From NCBI GenBank assembly GCA_945957185.1, contig CAMFKA010000030.1, positions 1-13,609 of the forward strand: a DNA stretch of 13,609 nucleotides, read 5' to 3'. Below are positions 5,722 through 13,609 of this stretch, piece after piece (the stretch's first letter is position 1; each line of letters begins with the position of its first letter). The position numbers and the translations under genes are program-made. The notes beneath the pieces were generated by a model, which was not told where the DNA came from, searched no databases, and was given only the letters and a program-made list of their open reading frames with translations. This stretch comes from an uncultured Chlamydiaceae bacterium (lineage in GTDB: Bacteria > Chlamydiota > Chlamydiia > Chlamydiales > Parachlamydiaceae).

Positions 5722-6420
5722 ATGGGTAGCTCAAGCAAACGCAGTCGGGAGATAGCAAAGATGGTGGAACCTCAAAAGGTTTACACACTATCCGAAGCTA
5801 TCGCTATCTTAAAGAAATGCCCTCCTGTCAAATTTGAACAGTCGTTGGACATTTCCTTAAGAATGGGCGTTGACCCACGTAGATCAGACCAAGCAATCCG
5901 AGGAACTGTTTCGTTACCGAACGGAACGGGTAAAACTCTCCGTGTCTTGGTATTCTGTAAAGGAGACCGCGTCAAAGAAGCCTTAGACGCTGGTGCTGAT
6001 TACGCAGGCAACGAAGACTTATTCGAAAAAGTCAACAGTGGCTGGACAGACTACGATGCTGTCGTCGCAACGCCAGACATGATGCGAGAAGTCGGTAAAT
6101 TGGGAAAAGTTTTAGGTCCTCGCGGTTTAATGCCGACACCTAAAGCCGGTACCGTCACCAACGATATCGCAAAAGCCGTCCAGGATGTAAAAGCCGGAAA
6201 AATCGAATTCAAAAACGACAAACAAGGTGTTGTAAACGCCGGCGTCGGTCGCTTGAACTTCGAAGAACAAAAACTGATCCAAAACGTTCGTTCGTTTTTC
6301 AGAGCAGTTCTCCGCGCTAAGCCTCCAACAGCAAAAGGCCACTATATCAAGTCGATTGTGGTGTCTTCCACAATGGGGCCTGGCCTCAAACTCAACTTGA
6401 ATGAACTCGAAGAGGGTTAA
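5722..6420 (+). CDS. rplA: Ribosomal protein L1 (uL1)
   Basis: Binds 23S rRNA at the L1 stalk next to the E site, and in well-studied bacteria represses translation of its own rplK-rplA message. The 232-residue product is close to E. coli L1 (234). The family signature LGKVLGPRGLMPTPKAGTVT (127-146) is intact. The N-terminal SRE-AKMVE segment, DISLRMGVDPRRSDQAIRG (43-61) and the C-terminal VVSSTMGPGLKLN are also typical. The ATG lies about ten bases after TAGGA. The stop codon overlaps the rplJ ribosome binding site. Confidence 0.97.
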   Translation: MGSSSKRSREIAKMVEPQKVYTLSEAIAILKKCPPVKFEQSLDISLRMGVDPRRSDQAIRGTVSLPNGTGKTLRVLVFCKGDRVKEALDAGADYAGNEDLFEKVNSGWTDYDAVVATPDMMREVGKLGKVLGPRGLMPTPKAGTVTNDIAKAVQDVKAGKIEFKNDKQGVVNAGVGRLNFEEQKLIQNVRSFFRAVLRAKPPTAKGHYIKSIVVSSTMGPGLKLNLNELEEG

Positions 6421-6432
6421 GGAGTCACGATC

Positions 6433-6960
6433 ATGAGAAAAGAAAAACAACTCCACCTAAACGAGATCCAAAGCCCAATCGCCGATCACTCCTTTCTCGT
6501 AGTTCGCTACAAGATGGGTGCTAATATGGCGAACAGCTTCCGTCGCGAGTTGGGTAAAGCCGGCAGCCACTTAGAGGTCACTCGTAAAAGAATGCTCCTC
6601 AAAGCGGCACAAAATTCCGGTGTCGACCTCAAATACAGCTCCCTCGATGGACACATCGGAGTGGTATTTGCCCCTGTCAACCCTCTTGAAGTTACGAAAG
6701 TGGTTTTCAAGTTCGGTGAAGACAACAGCGAATCGATTGAAGTTGTAGGAGGTCGCATTGACGGCCAGCTCTACAACGGCACCGATATGGAAAAACTATC
6801 CAAGCTTCCAAGCATGGATGAGATGCGCGCTCAGCTTCTTAGCGTATTTGAAGCTCCGCTCTCTCAAACACTTGCTACAATGGATGCTATTCTCGCAAGC
6901 GTTGTCTACTGTTTGGACAACAAGTGCAAAGCGGAATCCGCTGCACAAGAGTCGAATTAA
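6433..6960 (+). CDS. rplJ: Ribosomal protein L10 (uL10)
   Basis: Forms the base of the stalk: its N-terminal domain binds 23S rRNA beside L11, and its C-terminal helix carries L7/L12 dimers. The 175-residue product has the usual length (about 165-175). It keeps the FRRELGKAGSHLEVTRKRMLLKA-type RNA-binding segment in the N-terminal third and a C-terminal helical region (LPSMDEMRAQLLSVFEAPLSQTLATM) where L7/L12 would bind. The ATG lies eight bases after AAGGAG, whose first two bases belong to the rplA stop codon. Only 12 bp separate it from rplA, so the long L10-binding leader known before E. coli rplJ cannot be at this place. Confidence 0.95.
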   Translation: MRKEKQLHLNEIQSPIADHSFLVVRYKMGANMANSFRRELGKAGSHLEVTRKRMLLKAAQNSGVDLKYSSLDGHIGVVFAPVNPLEVTKVVFKFGEDNSESIEVVGGRIDGQLYNGTDMEKLSKLPSMDEMRAQLLSVFEAPLSQTLATMDAILASVVYCLDNKCKAESAAQESN

Positions 6961-6987
6961 GTTAAGAATTATTAGTGAGGTACTACT

Positions 6988-7374
6988 GTGAGTAACAAAA
7001 CTGAACAATTAGTCGAAGAACTCAGCCAACTGACCGTTCTGGAAATGGCAGAGCTCAAAACTCGTCTTGAAGAAAAATGGGGCGTAAAAGCTGCTGCTGC
7101 TGTAGCAATGGCTGCTCCTGCTGCTGGCGCACCTGCTGAAGCTGCTGCTGAAGCGACAGAATTCACTGTCACTTTAGAAGAAGCTCCTGCTGCTGCTAAA
7201 ATCAACATCATTAAAGTCGTTCGCGAAATCACAAGCCTCGGCCTGAAAGAAGCGAAAGACCTCGTTGAAGGCGCTCCAAAAGTTGTCAAAGAACACGCTC
7301 CTAAAGCTGAAGCTGAAGACATTAAGAAGAAACTCGAAGCTGCTGGCGCTAAAGTCTCCTTGAAGGGACATTAA
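6988..7374 (+). CDS. rplL: Ribosomal protein L7/L12 (bL12)
   Basis: Multicopy stalk protein that recruits and stimulates translational GTPases such as EF-Tu and EF-G. The 128-residue product has the three normal parts: an N-terminal dimerisation helix (about 1-35, EQLVEELSQLTVLEMAEL), an Ala/Pro/Gly-rich hinge (about 36-55) encoded partly by runs of GCT codons, and the globular C-terminal domain with KINIIKVVREITSLGLKEAKDLVE and GAKVSLKGH at the end. The start is a GTG, placed six bases after GTGAGGT. The spacing to rplJ is 27 bp. A long hairpin follows before rpoB. Confidence 0.97.
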   Translation: MSNKTEQLVEELSQLTVLEMAELKTRLEEKWGVKAAAAVAMAAPAAGAPAEAAAEATEFTVTLEEAPAAAKINIIKVVREITSLGLKEAKDLVEGAPKVVKEHAPKAEAEDIKKKLEAAGAKVSLKGH

Positions 7375-7398
7375 TCCACACGCGAGTTTTCGTGAACA

Positions 7399-7437
7399 CC
7401 CAGACGCAAGATAAAACTATTTATCCTTGCGCCTGGG
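7399..7437 (+). promoter_or_regulatory. rplL-rpoB leader hairpin, possible attenuator or processing site
   Basis: CCCAG (7399-7403), CGCAAG (7405-7410) and ATAA (7411-7414) pair with CTGGG (7433-7437), CTTGCG (7426-7431) and TTAT (7421-7424). That makes 15 pairs with one A-C mismatch and one bulged C, closed by a 6-nt loop. A T run follows only after about 8 bases (T6 within 7446-7451), so it is not a textbook terminator. E. coli has a partial terminator and an RNase III site in this same spacer. An equivalent role here is inference from position. Confidence 0.6.
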
Positions 7438-7451
7438 ATTATGTATTTTTT

Positions 7452-7470
7452 AGTGATTTTTATCACTTTT
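7452..7470 (+). promoter_or_regulatory. Small hairpin followed by T residues in the rpoB leader
   Basis: AGTGAT (7452-7457) pairs with ATCACT (7462-7467) around TTTT, followed by TTT. It could weaken or assist the upstream hairpin as a terminator. Alone it is too AT-rich to be convincing. Confidence 0.3.
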
Positions 7471-7517
7471 GCGTGTCTCTGCTGCATTATAGATTGCTTT
7501 ATCTTCAAGTCTTACCA

Positions 7518-7522
7518 GGGAG
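7518..7522 (+). promoter_or_regulatory. rpoB ribosome binding site
   Basis: GGGAG ends nine bases before the ATG at 7532 but only three before an in-frame TTG at 7526. The spacing selects the ATG as the start. Confidence 0.7.
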
Positions 7523-7531
7523 TCCTTGAGA

Positions 7532-10500
7532 ATGTTAAAAAAGCCCCCACAACGCCAAGCATTTCATGAGAGGGAAGAGATCATCGATCTTCCTAACCTT
7601 ATCGAAATCCAGGTTAAGTCCTACTCACAATTCCTTCAGGCTAACAAATTTCCCGACGAAAGAGAGAATTTTGGTTTGCAAGAAGTTTTTACCGAAATAT
7701 TCCCCATCAAATCCTACGACGAAAAAACCATTTTAGAATGCCTCTCCTACAGCCTGGGAGTCCCTAAATACCCACCAGAAGAGTGTATTCGCAGAGGAAT
7801 CTCCTACAACGTCACCTTAAAAGTTAAATTCCGTCTTACTGACGAAACCGGTATCAAAGAAGAAGAAGTCTACATGGGTACAATTCCCATCATGACCGAT
7901 AAAGGTACCTTTATCATCAACGGAGCCGAAAGGGTTGTCGTTTCTCAATTGCACCGCTCTCCGGGAATCTGCTTTGAACAAGAGAAACATCAACGTGGAA
8001 CTGTTCTTTACTCGTTCCGCATCATCCCCTACCGCGGAAGCTGGTTAGAGGGTGCTTTCGATAGCAACGACCTGATCTACATCTACATCGACCGCAAAAA
8101 ACGTCGTCGCAAAATCTTGGCAACGACATTCATCCGCGCTCTTGGATTCTCCACTAACGCCGATATCATCGAAGAGTTCTTCACTGTTAAACAAGTTAAA
8201 GTCAAAACTGAAAAAGAATTTTCCAAACTGGTGGGTAAAATTCTTGCTCAAGATATCATTGACGAAGCAACTTCTACACCCTTCGGTAAAGCGGGCGAGA
8301 AACTCACGACCGCAATGCTTAAGCGTATGGTCGATGCCGGAATCACCACTTTCAAAATCGCTGATGATGCAGACGAGCAAAATCCGATCATCAAAATGTT
8401 GGCAAAAGATCCGACAGACTCCTACGAATCTGCTCTTAAAGACTTCTACCGCAAAATTCGTCCGGGCGAGCCTGCAACGCTGTCCAACGCACGTTCTGCG
8501 ATCATGCGTCTGTTCTTCGATCCAAAACGGTACAACCTGGGCCGCGTCGGTCGTTACAAAATGAATTCGAAACTTGGTTTCGAACTGACAGACGAGTCTC
8601 TCGAAACTGTGACATTGTCGAAAGAAGATGTCATCGGAGCTCTCAAATACCTAATCCGCTTGAAACATGGCGACGACGATACAAACGTCGATGATATCGA
8701 CCACCTCGGTAACCGTCGCGTCCGTTCTGTTGGAGAATTGATCCAAAACCAGTGCCGTATCGGTTTAGCTCGTATGGAGAAAATCGTTCGCGAGAGAATG
8801 AACTTGTTCGACTTCTCTTCCGACACTCTGACACCTGGAAAAATCGTTTCAGCAAAAGGGCTTTCCGGAGTTCTCAAAGACTTCTTCGGCCGCTCCCAGC
8901 TGTCTCAATTCATGGACCAAACCAACCCGATCGCTGAATTGACGCACAAGCGTCGTCTTTCTTCCCTTGGGCCCGGAGGTCTTAATAGAGACCGCGCAGG
9001 CTTTGAGGTACGGGACGTCCATCCTAGCCACTACGGTCGTGTCTGCCCAATTGAAACACCTGAAGGTCCGAACATCGGTCTTATTACATCGCTGTCCACC
9101 TTCGCTAAAATCAACGAATTCGGATTCATCGAAACACCTTACCGTATCGTACGCGATGGTGTCGTCACTGACGAAATCGAATACATGACTGCAGACCAAG
9201 AAGAGCGCTGCGTGATTGCTCAGGCGTCCGCTCCCCTCGACGAACATAATATGTTTGCCGAAGAGATCTGCTGGGCACGCTACCGTGGCGAACCTTTGGA
9301 AATCGAAACAACTCGCGTCACCCATATGGACGTGTCGCCGAAGCAGTTGGTCTCCATCGTCACCGGTTTGATTCCGTTCCTCGAGCACGACGACGCGAAC
9401 CGCGCATTGATGGGTTCGAACATGCAACGTCAAGGGGTTCCTCTCTTGAAACCTCAAGCTCCGTTAGTGGGTACAGGTTTGGAAGCAAGAGCTGCCCGCG
9501 ACTCCGGCGCTGTTGTTATCGCTACCGAAGATGGAACTGTCGAGTACGTCGATGGCTTCAAAATTGTGATCTCTCCAAAGGGCAACCGTATGGAGAAAAA
9601 GACCTACTACTTGAAGAAGTTCATCCGTTCCAACGGCGGTACTTGCATCAACCAGCAACCTCTTTGCGAAACCGGCGACAAAATCAAAGCTGGCGACGTG
9701 ATTGCTGACGGTCCTGCGACGGAGAATGGAGAAGTGGCCCTCGGCCGTAACGTTCTGATGGCATTTATGCCATGGAACGGTTACAACTTTGAGGACGCCA
9801 TCATCATCTCCGAAGAGCTGCTAAAAGACGACGCGTTTACATCGATCTATATCGAAGAGTTCGAACTGACTGCCCGCGATACGAAGTTGGGTAAGGAAGA
9901 GATCACTCGCGATATTCCGAACGTTTCAGAAGATGCATTGGTCAACCTGGGAGACGATGGTATAATCCGCATCGGTGCGGAAGTAAAACCTGGCGACATC
10001 CTGGTTGGTAAGATCACGCCTAAATCGGAAACGGAATTAGCTCCAGAAGAGCGTCTTCTCCGTGCGATTTTCGGTGAAAAAGCTGCTGACGTCAAAGATG
10101 CTTCCTTGACTGTTCCTCCAGGAACTGAAGGGGTCGTCATGGATGTCAAAATCTTTAGCCGACGTGACCGTCTCTCTAAAACCGATGACGAGCTAGTAGA
10201 AGAAGCTTCTAAGCTGAAAGACATCCATAAAGAATACAAATTAAAGCAGCACGAACTGAAAGTGGAATGCCACGAAAAGATCGGCGCTTTATTGCTGAAC
10301 GAGATGTCTCCTGGAACAATCGTACACAGACGCTCTGCAGATGTCATCGTCGACGAAGGCTCCTACATCAACCAAGAAGTTTTGGAAGCGATCGAAAAAG
10401 AGAAAGTGGAAGACTTGATTATGCCTTCCAACGACCTGTTCGACACGTTAAAAGCTTTGCTACACGACTACGAAATTGGTCAGCAAACTCTCGATCTTCA

Positions 10501-11296
10501 ATACAAAACCGAAATCGAATACATGAAGAAAGGTGATACGGACCTCGATCCGGGAATCATCCGTCAAGTTAAAGTCTACGTAGCTTCCAAACGTAAGCTG
10601 CAAGTGGGTGATAAGATGGCGGGACGTCACGGAAACAAAGGGGTTGTCTCCAAAATTGTTCCGATGGCGGATATGCCCTACCTCGATGATGGTATGCCAA
10701 TCCAAATGATCTTGAACCCATTAGGGGTGCCTTCTCGTATGAACATGGGTCAGCTTTTTGAGACCCACCTCGGCTTCGCTGCAAAGCGCGCCGGCATCTA
10801 CATGAAGAGCCCTGTGTTTGAAGGATTCCCTGAACAGGAAATCTGGAAAATGATGGGCGAGCAAGGTCTCCCAACCAACGGTAAATTCTTCCTGTTCGAC
10901 GGGTGCACCGGTGAACGCTTCGATAATAGCGTTGTAGTGGGTTACATCTACATGCTGAAGCTAAGCCACTTGGTCGCTGATAAGATCCACGCTCGCGCGG
11001 TCGGACCTTACTCTCTCGTGACGCAACAGCCTTTGGGCGGTAAAGCGCAAATGGGGGGTCAACGTTTCGGGGAGATGGAAGTGTGGGCAGCAGAAGCTTA
11101 TGGCGCTGCGCACCTGCTCCAAGAGCTATTGACAGTAAAATCCGACGACGTCTCCGGCCGTACTCGCATCTACGAATCGATCGTTAAAGGGGATAACCTC
11201 CTCCGCTCGGGAACTCCTGAGTCCTTTAACGTATTGATCAAAGAGATGCAAGGCTTGGGTCTTGATGTTAGAACAGAAGCGGTTATTGAGAAATAA
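7532..11296 (+). CDS. rpoB: RpoB, DNA-directed RNA polymerase beta subunit
   Basis: Second-largest polymerase subunit, forming one pincer and part of the active centre. The 1254-residue product matches chlamydial beta (about 1250). It is shorter than E. coli beta (1342), which carries lineage-specific insertions. The frame is intact. Conserved blocks in order: DLPNLIEIQVKSYSQFLQ at the N-terminus; the rifampicin region, residues 451-479 (FFGRSQLSQFMDQ then HKRRLSSL) and GPGGLNRDRAGFEVRD; ETPEGPNIGLITSL; MPWNGYNFEDAIIISEELL; ITPKSETELAPEERLLRAIF; SKRKLQVGDKMAGRHGNKGV; and GGKAQMGGQRFGEMEVWAAE near the C-terminus. Residues equivalent to E. coli D516, H526 and S531 are the sensitive forms (D462, H472, S477), so the sequence predicts rifampicin susceptibility. 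Thr464 replaces Asn518 and Ala468 replaces Ser522, which I recall also in Chlamydia. Confidence 0.98.
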   Translation: MLKKPPQRQAFHEREEIIDLPNLIEIQVKSYSQFLQANKFPDERENFGLQEVFTEIFPIKSYDEKTILECLSYSLGVPKYPPEECIRRGISYNVTLKVKFRLTDETGIKEEEVYMGTIPIMTDKGTFIINGAERVVVSQLHRSPGICFEQEKHQRGTVLYSFRIIPYRGSWLEGAFDSNDLIYIYIDRKKRRRKILATTFIRALGFSTNADIIEEFFTVKQVKVKTEKEFSKLVGKILAQDIIDEATSTPFGKAGEKLTTAMLKRMVDAGITTFKIADDADEQNPIIKMLAKDPTDSYESALKDFYRKIRPGEPATLSNARSAIMRLFFDPKRYNLGRVGRYKMNSKLGFELTDESLETVTLSKEDVIGALKYLIRLKHGDDDTNVDDIDHLGNRRVRSVGELIQNQCRIGLARMEKIVRERMNLFDFSSDTLTPGKIVSAKGLSGVLKDFFGRSQLSQFMDQTNPIAELTHKRRLSSLGPGGLNRDRAGFEVRDVHPSHYGRVCPIETPEGPNIGLITSLSTFAKINEFGFIETPYRIVRDGVVTDEIEYMTADQEERCVIAQASAPLDEHNMFAEEICWARYRGEPLEIETTRVTHMDVSPKQLVSIVTGLIPFLEHDDANRALMGSNMQRQGVPLLKPQAPLVGTGLEARAARDSGAVVIATEDGTVEYVDGFKIVISPKGNRMEKKTYYLKKFIRSNGGTCINQQPLCETGDKIKAGDVIADGPATENGEVALGRNVLMAFMPWNGYNFEDAIIISEELLKDDAFTSIYIEEFELTARDTKLGKEEITRDIPNVSEDALVNLGDDGIIRIGAEVKPGDILVGKITPKSETELAPEERLLRAIFGEKAADVKDASLTVPPGTEGVVMDVKIFSRRDRLSKTDDELVEEASKLKDIHKEYKLKQHELKVECHEKIGALLLNEMSPGTIVHRRSADVIVDEGSYINQEVLEAIEKEKVEDLIMPSNDLFDTLKALLHDYEIGQQTLDLQYKTEIEYMKKGDTDLDPGIIRQVKVYVASKRKLQVGDKMAGRHGNKGVVSKIVPMADMPYLDDGMPIQMILNPLGVPSRMNMGQLFETHLGFAAKRAGIYMKSPVFEGFPEQEIWKMMGEQGLPTNGKFFLFDGCTGERFDNSVVVGYIYMLKLSHLVADKIHARAVGPYSLVTQQPLGGKAQMGGQRFGEMEVWAAEAYGAAHLLQELLTVKSDDVSGRTRIYESIVKGDNLLRSGTPESFNVLIKEMQGLGLDVRTEAVIEK

Positions 11297-11309
11297 TCAT
11301 AATTCCTAA

Positions 11310-11332
11310 CGGCAGGACAAGGTGTCCTGCCG
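11310..11332 (+). promoter_or_regulatory. Perfect 10-bp hairpin in the rpoB-rpoC spacer
   Basis: CGGCAGGACA (11310-11319) pairs perfectly with TGTCCTGCCG (11323-11332) around the 3-nt loop AGG. No T run follows; the next bases are GC-rich with a GGCGCC palindrome. It therefore lacks the form of an intrinsic terminator. It could pause polymerase, stabilise or be processed in the rpoBC message, or bind a protein. Confidence 0.75.
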
Positions 11333-11373
11333 CGCGCTCTGGCGCCGAAAAATTTAGTAATTGAGGAAAGGGC

Positions 11374-13609
11374 ATGTCTGAAAGAGAACACAATGAGGCC
11401 GAATTTGATAAGTTGACGATTCACATCGCTTCTAACGATGTTATTCGTAACAAATGGTCTCGCGGAGAAATCAAAAAGCCGGAAACAATCAACTACCGTA
11501 CCTTCAAGCCCGAAAAAGGGGGATTGTTTTGCGAAAAGATCTTCGGGCCCACACGTGACTGGGAATGCGCCTGCGGTAAATACAAAAAAATTAAGCACAA
11601 AGGGATTGTCTGCGACCGTTGCGGCGTAGAAGTTACCCTTTCCAAAGTGCGACGCGAAAGAATGGCACACATCGATTTAGCTGTTCCTGTTGTCCATATT
11701 TGGTTTTTCAAAACGATGCCTTCCCGTATCGGTAACATTCTTGGAATGTCTTCCGGAGATCTGGAAAGAGTCATTTATTACGAAGAGTATGTCGTCATCG
11801 ATCCGGGTCATACCGATCTCGAAAAGAAACAACTGCTGAACGATACAGAATATAGAGAAGCGCAAGAGAAGTGGGGCCGCGATGCCTTCGTTGCTCGCAT
11901 GGGTGCTGATGCTATCCGCGATCTGCTTTGCACAGAAGATCTCCAAACTCAATTGGTAGATTTGAAAGAGAAGCTACGCAAGACGAAGTCGATGCAAGCG
12001 CGTATGAAATTGGCAAAGCGTCTGAAAATTATCGAAAGCTTTGTCACTTCCGGCAACAAACCCGATTGGATGGTCATGGAAGCAATTCCTGTCATTCCGC
12101 CGGATCTTCGTCCTCTGGTACCTTTGGATGGCGGACGCTTTGCGACTTCCGACCTTAACGACTTGTACCGTCGCGTGATCAACAGAAACAACCGTCTAAA
12201 AGCGATTTTGAAGCTGAAGACTCCTGAAGTGATTATCCGTAACGAAAAGCGTATGCTTCAAGAAGCTGTTGACGCTCTGTTCGATAACGGTCGTCATGGT
12301 CACCCGGTAATGGGAGCAGGAAATCGTCCTCTTAAATCCCTCTCCGAAATGTTGAAAGGGAAACAAGGGCGCTTCCGTCAAAACTTGCTCGGTAAGCGTG
12401 TGGACTACTCCGGTCGTTCCGTTATTATCGTCGGTCCTGAACTGAAATTCAAGCAGTGCGGTTTGCCAAAATTGATGGCGCTCGAACTGTTCGAACCTTT
12501 CATCGTGAAACGCTTGAAAGATTTGGGCTACGTTTACACTATCCGTTCGGCGAAGAAAATGATTCAACGTCACGCTCCCGAAGTTTGGGACGTTCTCGAA
12601 GAGATCATCAAAGGGCACCCTGTTCTCCTGAACCGTGCGCCTACACTTCACCGTTTGGGTATCCAAGCGTTCGAGCCTGTGCTTATCGAAGGGAAAGCGA
12701 TTCGTATTCACCCAATGGTTTGCGCAGCGTTCAACGCGGACTTCGACGGGGACCAAATGGCGGTTTACGTTCCCTTGTCTATCGAAGCGCAATTGGAAGC
12801 TAAGCTTCTGATGATGGCTCCGGACAACATCTTCCTCCCCTCCTCCGGAAAACCTGTCGCTGTTCCTTCTCAGGATATGACTTTGGGTCTGTACTACTTG
12901 ATGTGCGATCCTCTTTACTTCCCAGAAGAGCATGGACTCAAAACAAAAGTGTTCCGCGATTCAGAAGAAGTTCTGATGGCGTTGAACGCATCCGGAAGCT
13001 ACAAGTGGTACGAAGATGTGCCGAAAAAAGACGAATCGATCCGTACTTACATGACACGCGGATTGCGCACACACGAGTTAATCAAGTTGCGTACAGAAAA
13101 CGGGATCATTGAAACGACTCCTGGTCGTGTCTTGTTCAACCGTATCGTTCCGAAGGAATTGGGCTTCCAAAACTACAGTCTTCCGAAAAAGAAGATGGGC
13201 GAACTGCTCATGCAGTGCTACAAGAAAGTAGGTCTAGAAGCGACTGTTAAATTCCTTGACAACTTGAAAAACCTCGGGTTTGCCGAAGCGACTCGCGCTG
13301 CGGTTTCCATGGGTGTTTGCGACGTTTGCATCCCACCATTGAAAGAGAAAATCTTGAATGATGCACACGAAAAAGTTGCACAAGTGAAGAGACAGTACGA
13401 AGAAGGGATCATTACGGACGGTGAGCGTCAATCTAAGACGATCAGCATCTGGACGGAAGTTTCTGAAGTTCTCTCCGAAGAGCTGTTCCAAATGGTCTGC
13501 CAAACAAAAGACGGCAAAATGAACCCACTTTACGTGATGCTCGACTCGGGTGCGCGGGGTAACAAATCGCAGATTAAACAGTTGGGTGCTCTGCGGGGTC
13601 TGATGGCGA
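11374..13609 (+). CDS. rpoC: RpoC, DNA-directed RNA polymerase beta' subunit (5' part, runs off window)
   Basis: Largest polymerase subunit, carrying the catalytic magnesium site. The frame is open from the ATG to the end of the window, giving 745 codons of a protein that is about 1390 residues in Chlamydia. The N-terminal zinc-binding site has Cys65, Cys67, Cys80 and Cys83 in CACGKYKKIKHKGIVCDRC. Further blocks are KGKQGRFRQNLLGKRVDYSGRS, which contains the RNA-binding and switch elements, then LNRAPTLHRLGIQAFEP, then the catalytic loop NADFDGDQM (454-462) with Asp456, Asp458 and Asp460 holding magnesium. The bridge helix, trigger loop and C-terminal parts lie beyond the window. The ATG follows GAGGAAAGG closely. 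It lies 77 bp after rpoB. A CDS that ends off the window has no stop codon here, but the homology is unambiguous. Confidence 0.98.
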   Translation, partial: MSEREHNEAEFDKLTIHIASNDVIRNKWSRGEIKKPETINYRTFKPEKGGLFCEKIFGPTRDWECACGKYKKIKHKGIVCDRCGVEVTLSKVRRERMAHIDLAVPVVHIWFFKTMPSRIGNILGMSSGDLERVIYYEEYVVIDPGHTDLEKKQLLNDTEYREAQEKWGRDAFVARMGADAIRDLLCTEDLQTQLVDLKEKLRKTKSMQARMKLAKRLKIIESFVTSGNKPDWMVMEAIPVIPPDLRPLVPLDGGRFATSDLNDLYRRVINRNNRLKAILKLKTPEVIIRNEKRMLQEAVDALFDNGRHGHPVMGAGNRPLKSLSEMLKGKQGRFRQNLLGKRVDYSGRSVIIVGPELKFKQCGLPKLMALELFEPFIVKRLKDLGYVYTIRSAKKMIQRHAPEVWDVLEEIIKGHPVLLNRAPTLHRLGIQAFEPVLIEGKAIRIHPMVCAAFNADFDGDQMAVYVPLSIEAQLEAKLLMMAPDNIFLPSSGKPVAVPSQDMTLGLYYLMCDPLYFPEEHGLKTKVFRDSEEVLMALNASGSYKWYEDVPKKDESIRTYMTRGLRTHELIKLRTENGIIETTPGRVLFNRIVPKELGFQNYSLPKKKMGELLMQCYKKVGLEATVKFLDNLKNLGFAEATRAAVSMGVCDVCIPPLKEKILNDAHEKVAQVKRQYEEGIITDGERQSKTISIWTEVSEVLSEELFQMVCQTKDGKMNPLYVMLDSGARGNKSQIKQLGALRGLMA

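Noticed and set aside
7090..7160. GCT-rich repeat in rplL as a microsatellite of interest
   Set aside because: It encodes the ordinary alanine-rich hinge of L7/L12.
7526..7531. TTG start for rpoB adding two residues
   Set aside because: It lies only three bases from the ribosome binding site. The ATG at 7532 has normal spacing.
8849..9457. Minus-strand 202-codon open frame inside rpoB
   Set aside because: It is the antisense shadow of a strongly conserved rpoB region and has no independent coding evidence.
12196..12933. Minus-strand 245-codon open frame inside rpoC
   Set aside because: It is antisense to the intact rpoC reading frame, which includes the catalytic loop. Its length comes from rpoC codon bias.

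Overview
This window looks like a chromosomal segment from a member of the order Chlamydiales, probably outside the family Chlamydiaceae (a Waddlia-, Parachlamydia- or Criblamydia-like organism). Two observations support this. The order infA, tRNA-Thr, tuf, tRNA-Trp, secE, nusG, rplK, rplA, rplJ, rplL, rpoB, rpoC is the one I know from Chlamydia. The EF-Tu, RpoB and RpoC translations also read like close relatives of the chlamydial proteins. The genus call is inference, since no search was run.

Layout. Positions 1-1909, minus strand: the 5' part of glmS follows glmM, 8 nt apart, giving two steps of UDP-GlcNAc precursor synthesis for peptidoglycan and lipid A. Positions 1910-2355: a 446-bp gene-free region between the divergent glmM and infA. 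It holds a glmM promoter candidate, a 64-bp imperfect inverted repeat with a 42-nt loop, a 16-bp unit repeated three times, and an infA promoter. Positions 2356-2620: infA with its own terminator. Positions 2608-4110: a tRNA-Thr promoter whose -35 overlaps the infA terminator, then tRNA-Thr, tuf, a terminator-like hairpin and tRNA-Trp almost touching it. Positions 4251-7374: secE, nusG, rplK, rplA, rplJ and rplL in one direction with short gaps. Positions 7375-7531: a leader with a long imperfect hairpin. Positions 7532-11296: rpoB. Positions 11297-11373: a spacer with a perfect 10-bp hairpin. Positions 11374-13609: the first 745 codons of rpoC, running off the window.

The plus-strand genes encode the core gene-expression machinery: initiation factor 1, EF-Tu, two tRNAs, a translocase subunit, a transcription elongation factor, the L11/L1/L10/L12 stalk-region proteins and the two large RNA polymerase subunits. 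All reading frames are intact and full length where they lie inside the window, with no sign of transferred genes.

I found no new multi-gene system. The part least explained by known genes is the repeat-built inverted repeat at about 2087-2281. Smaller oddities are the compact terminator/promoter and terminator/tRNA junctions around tuf, and hairpins in the rplL-rpoB and rpoB-rpoC spacers.
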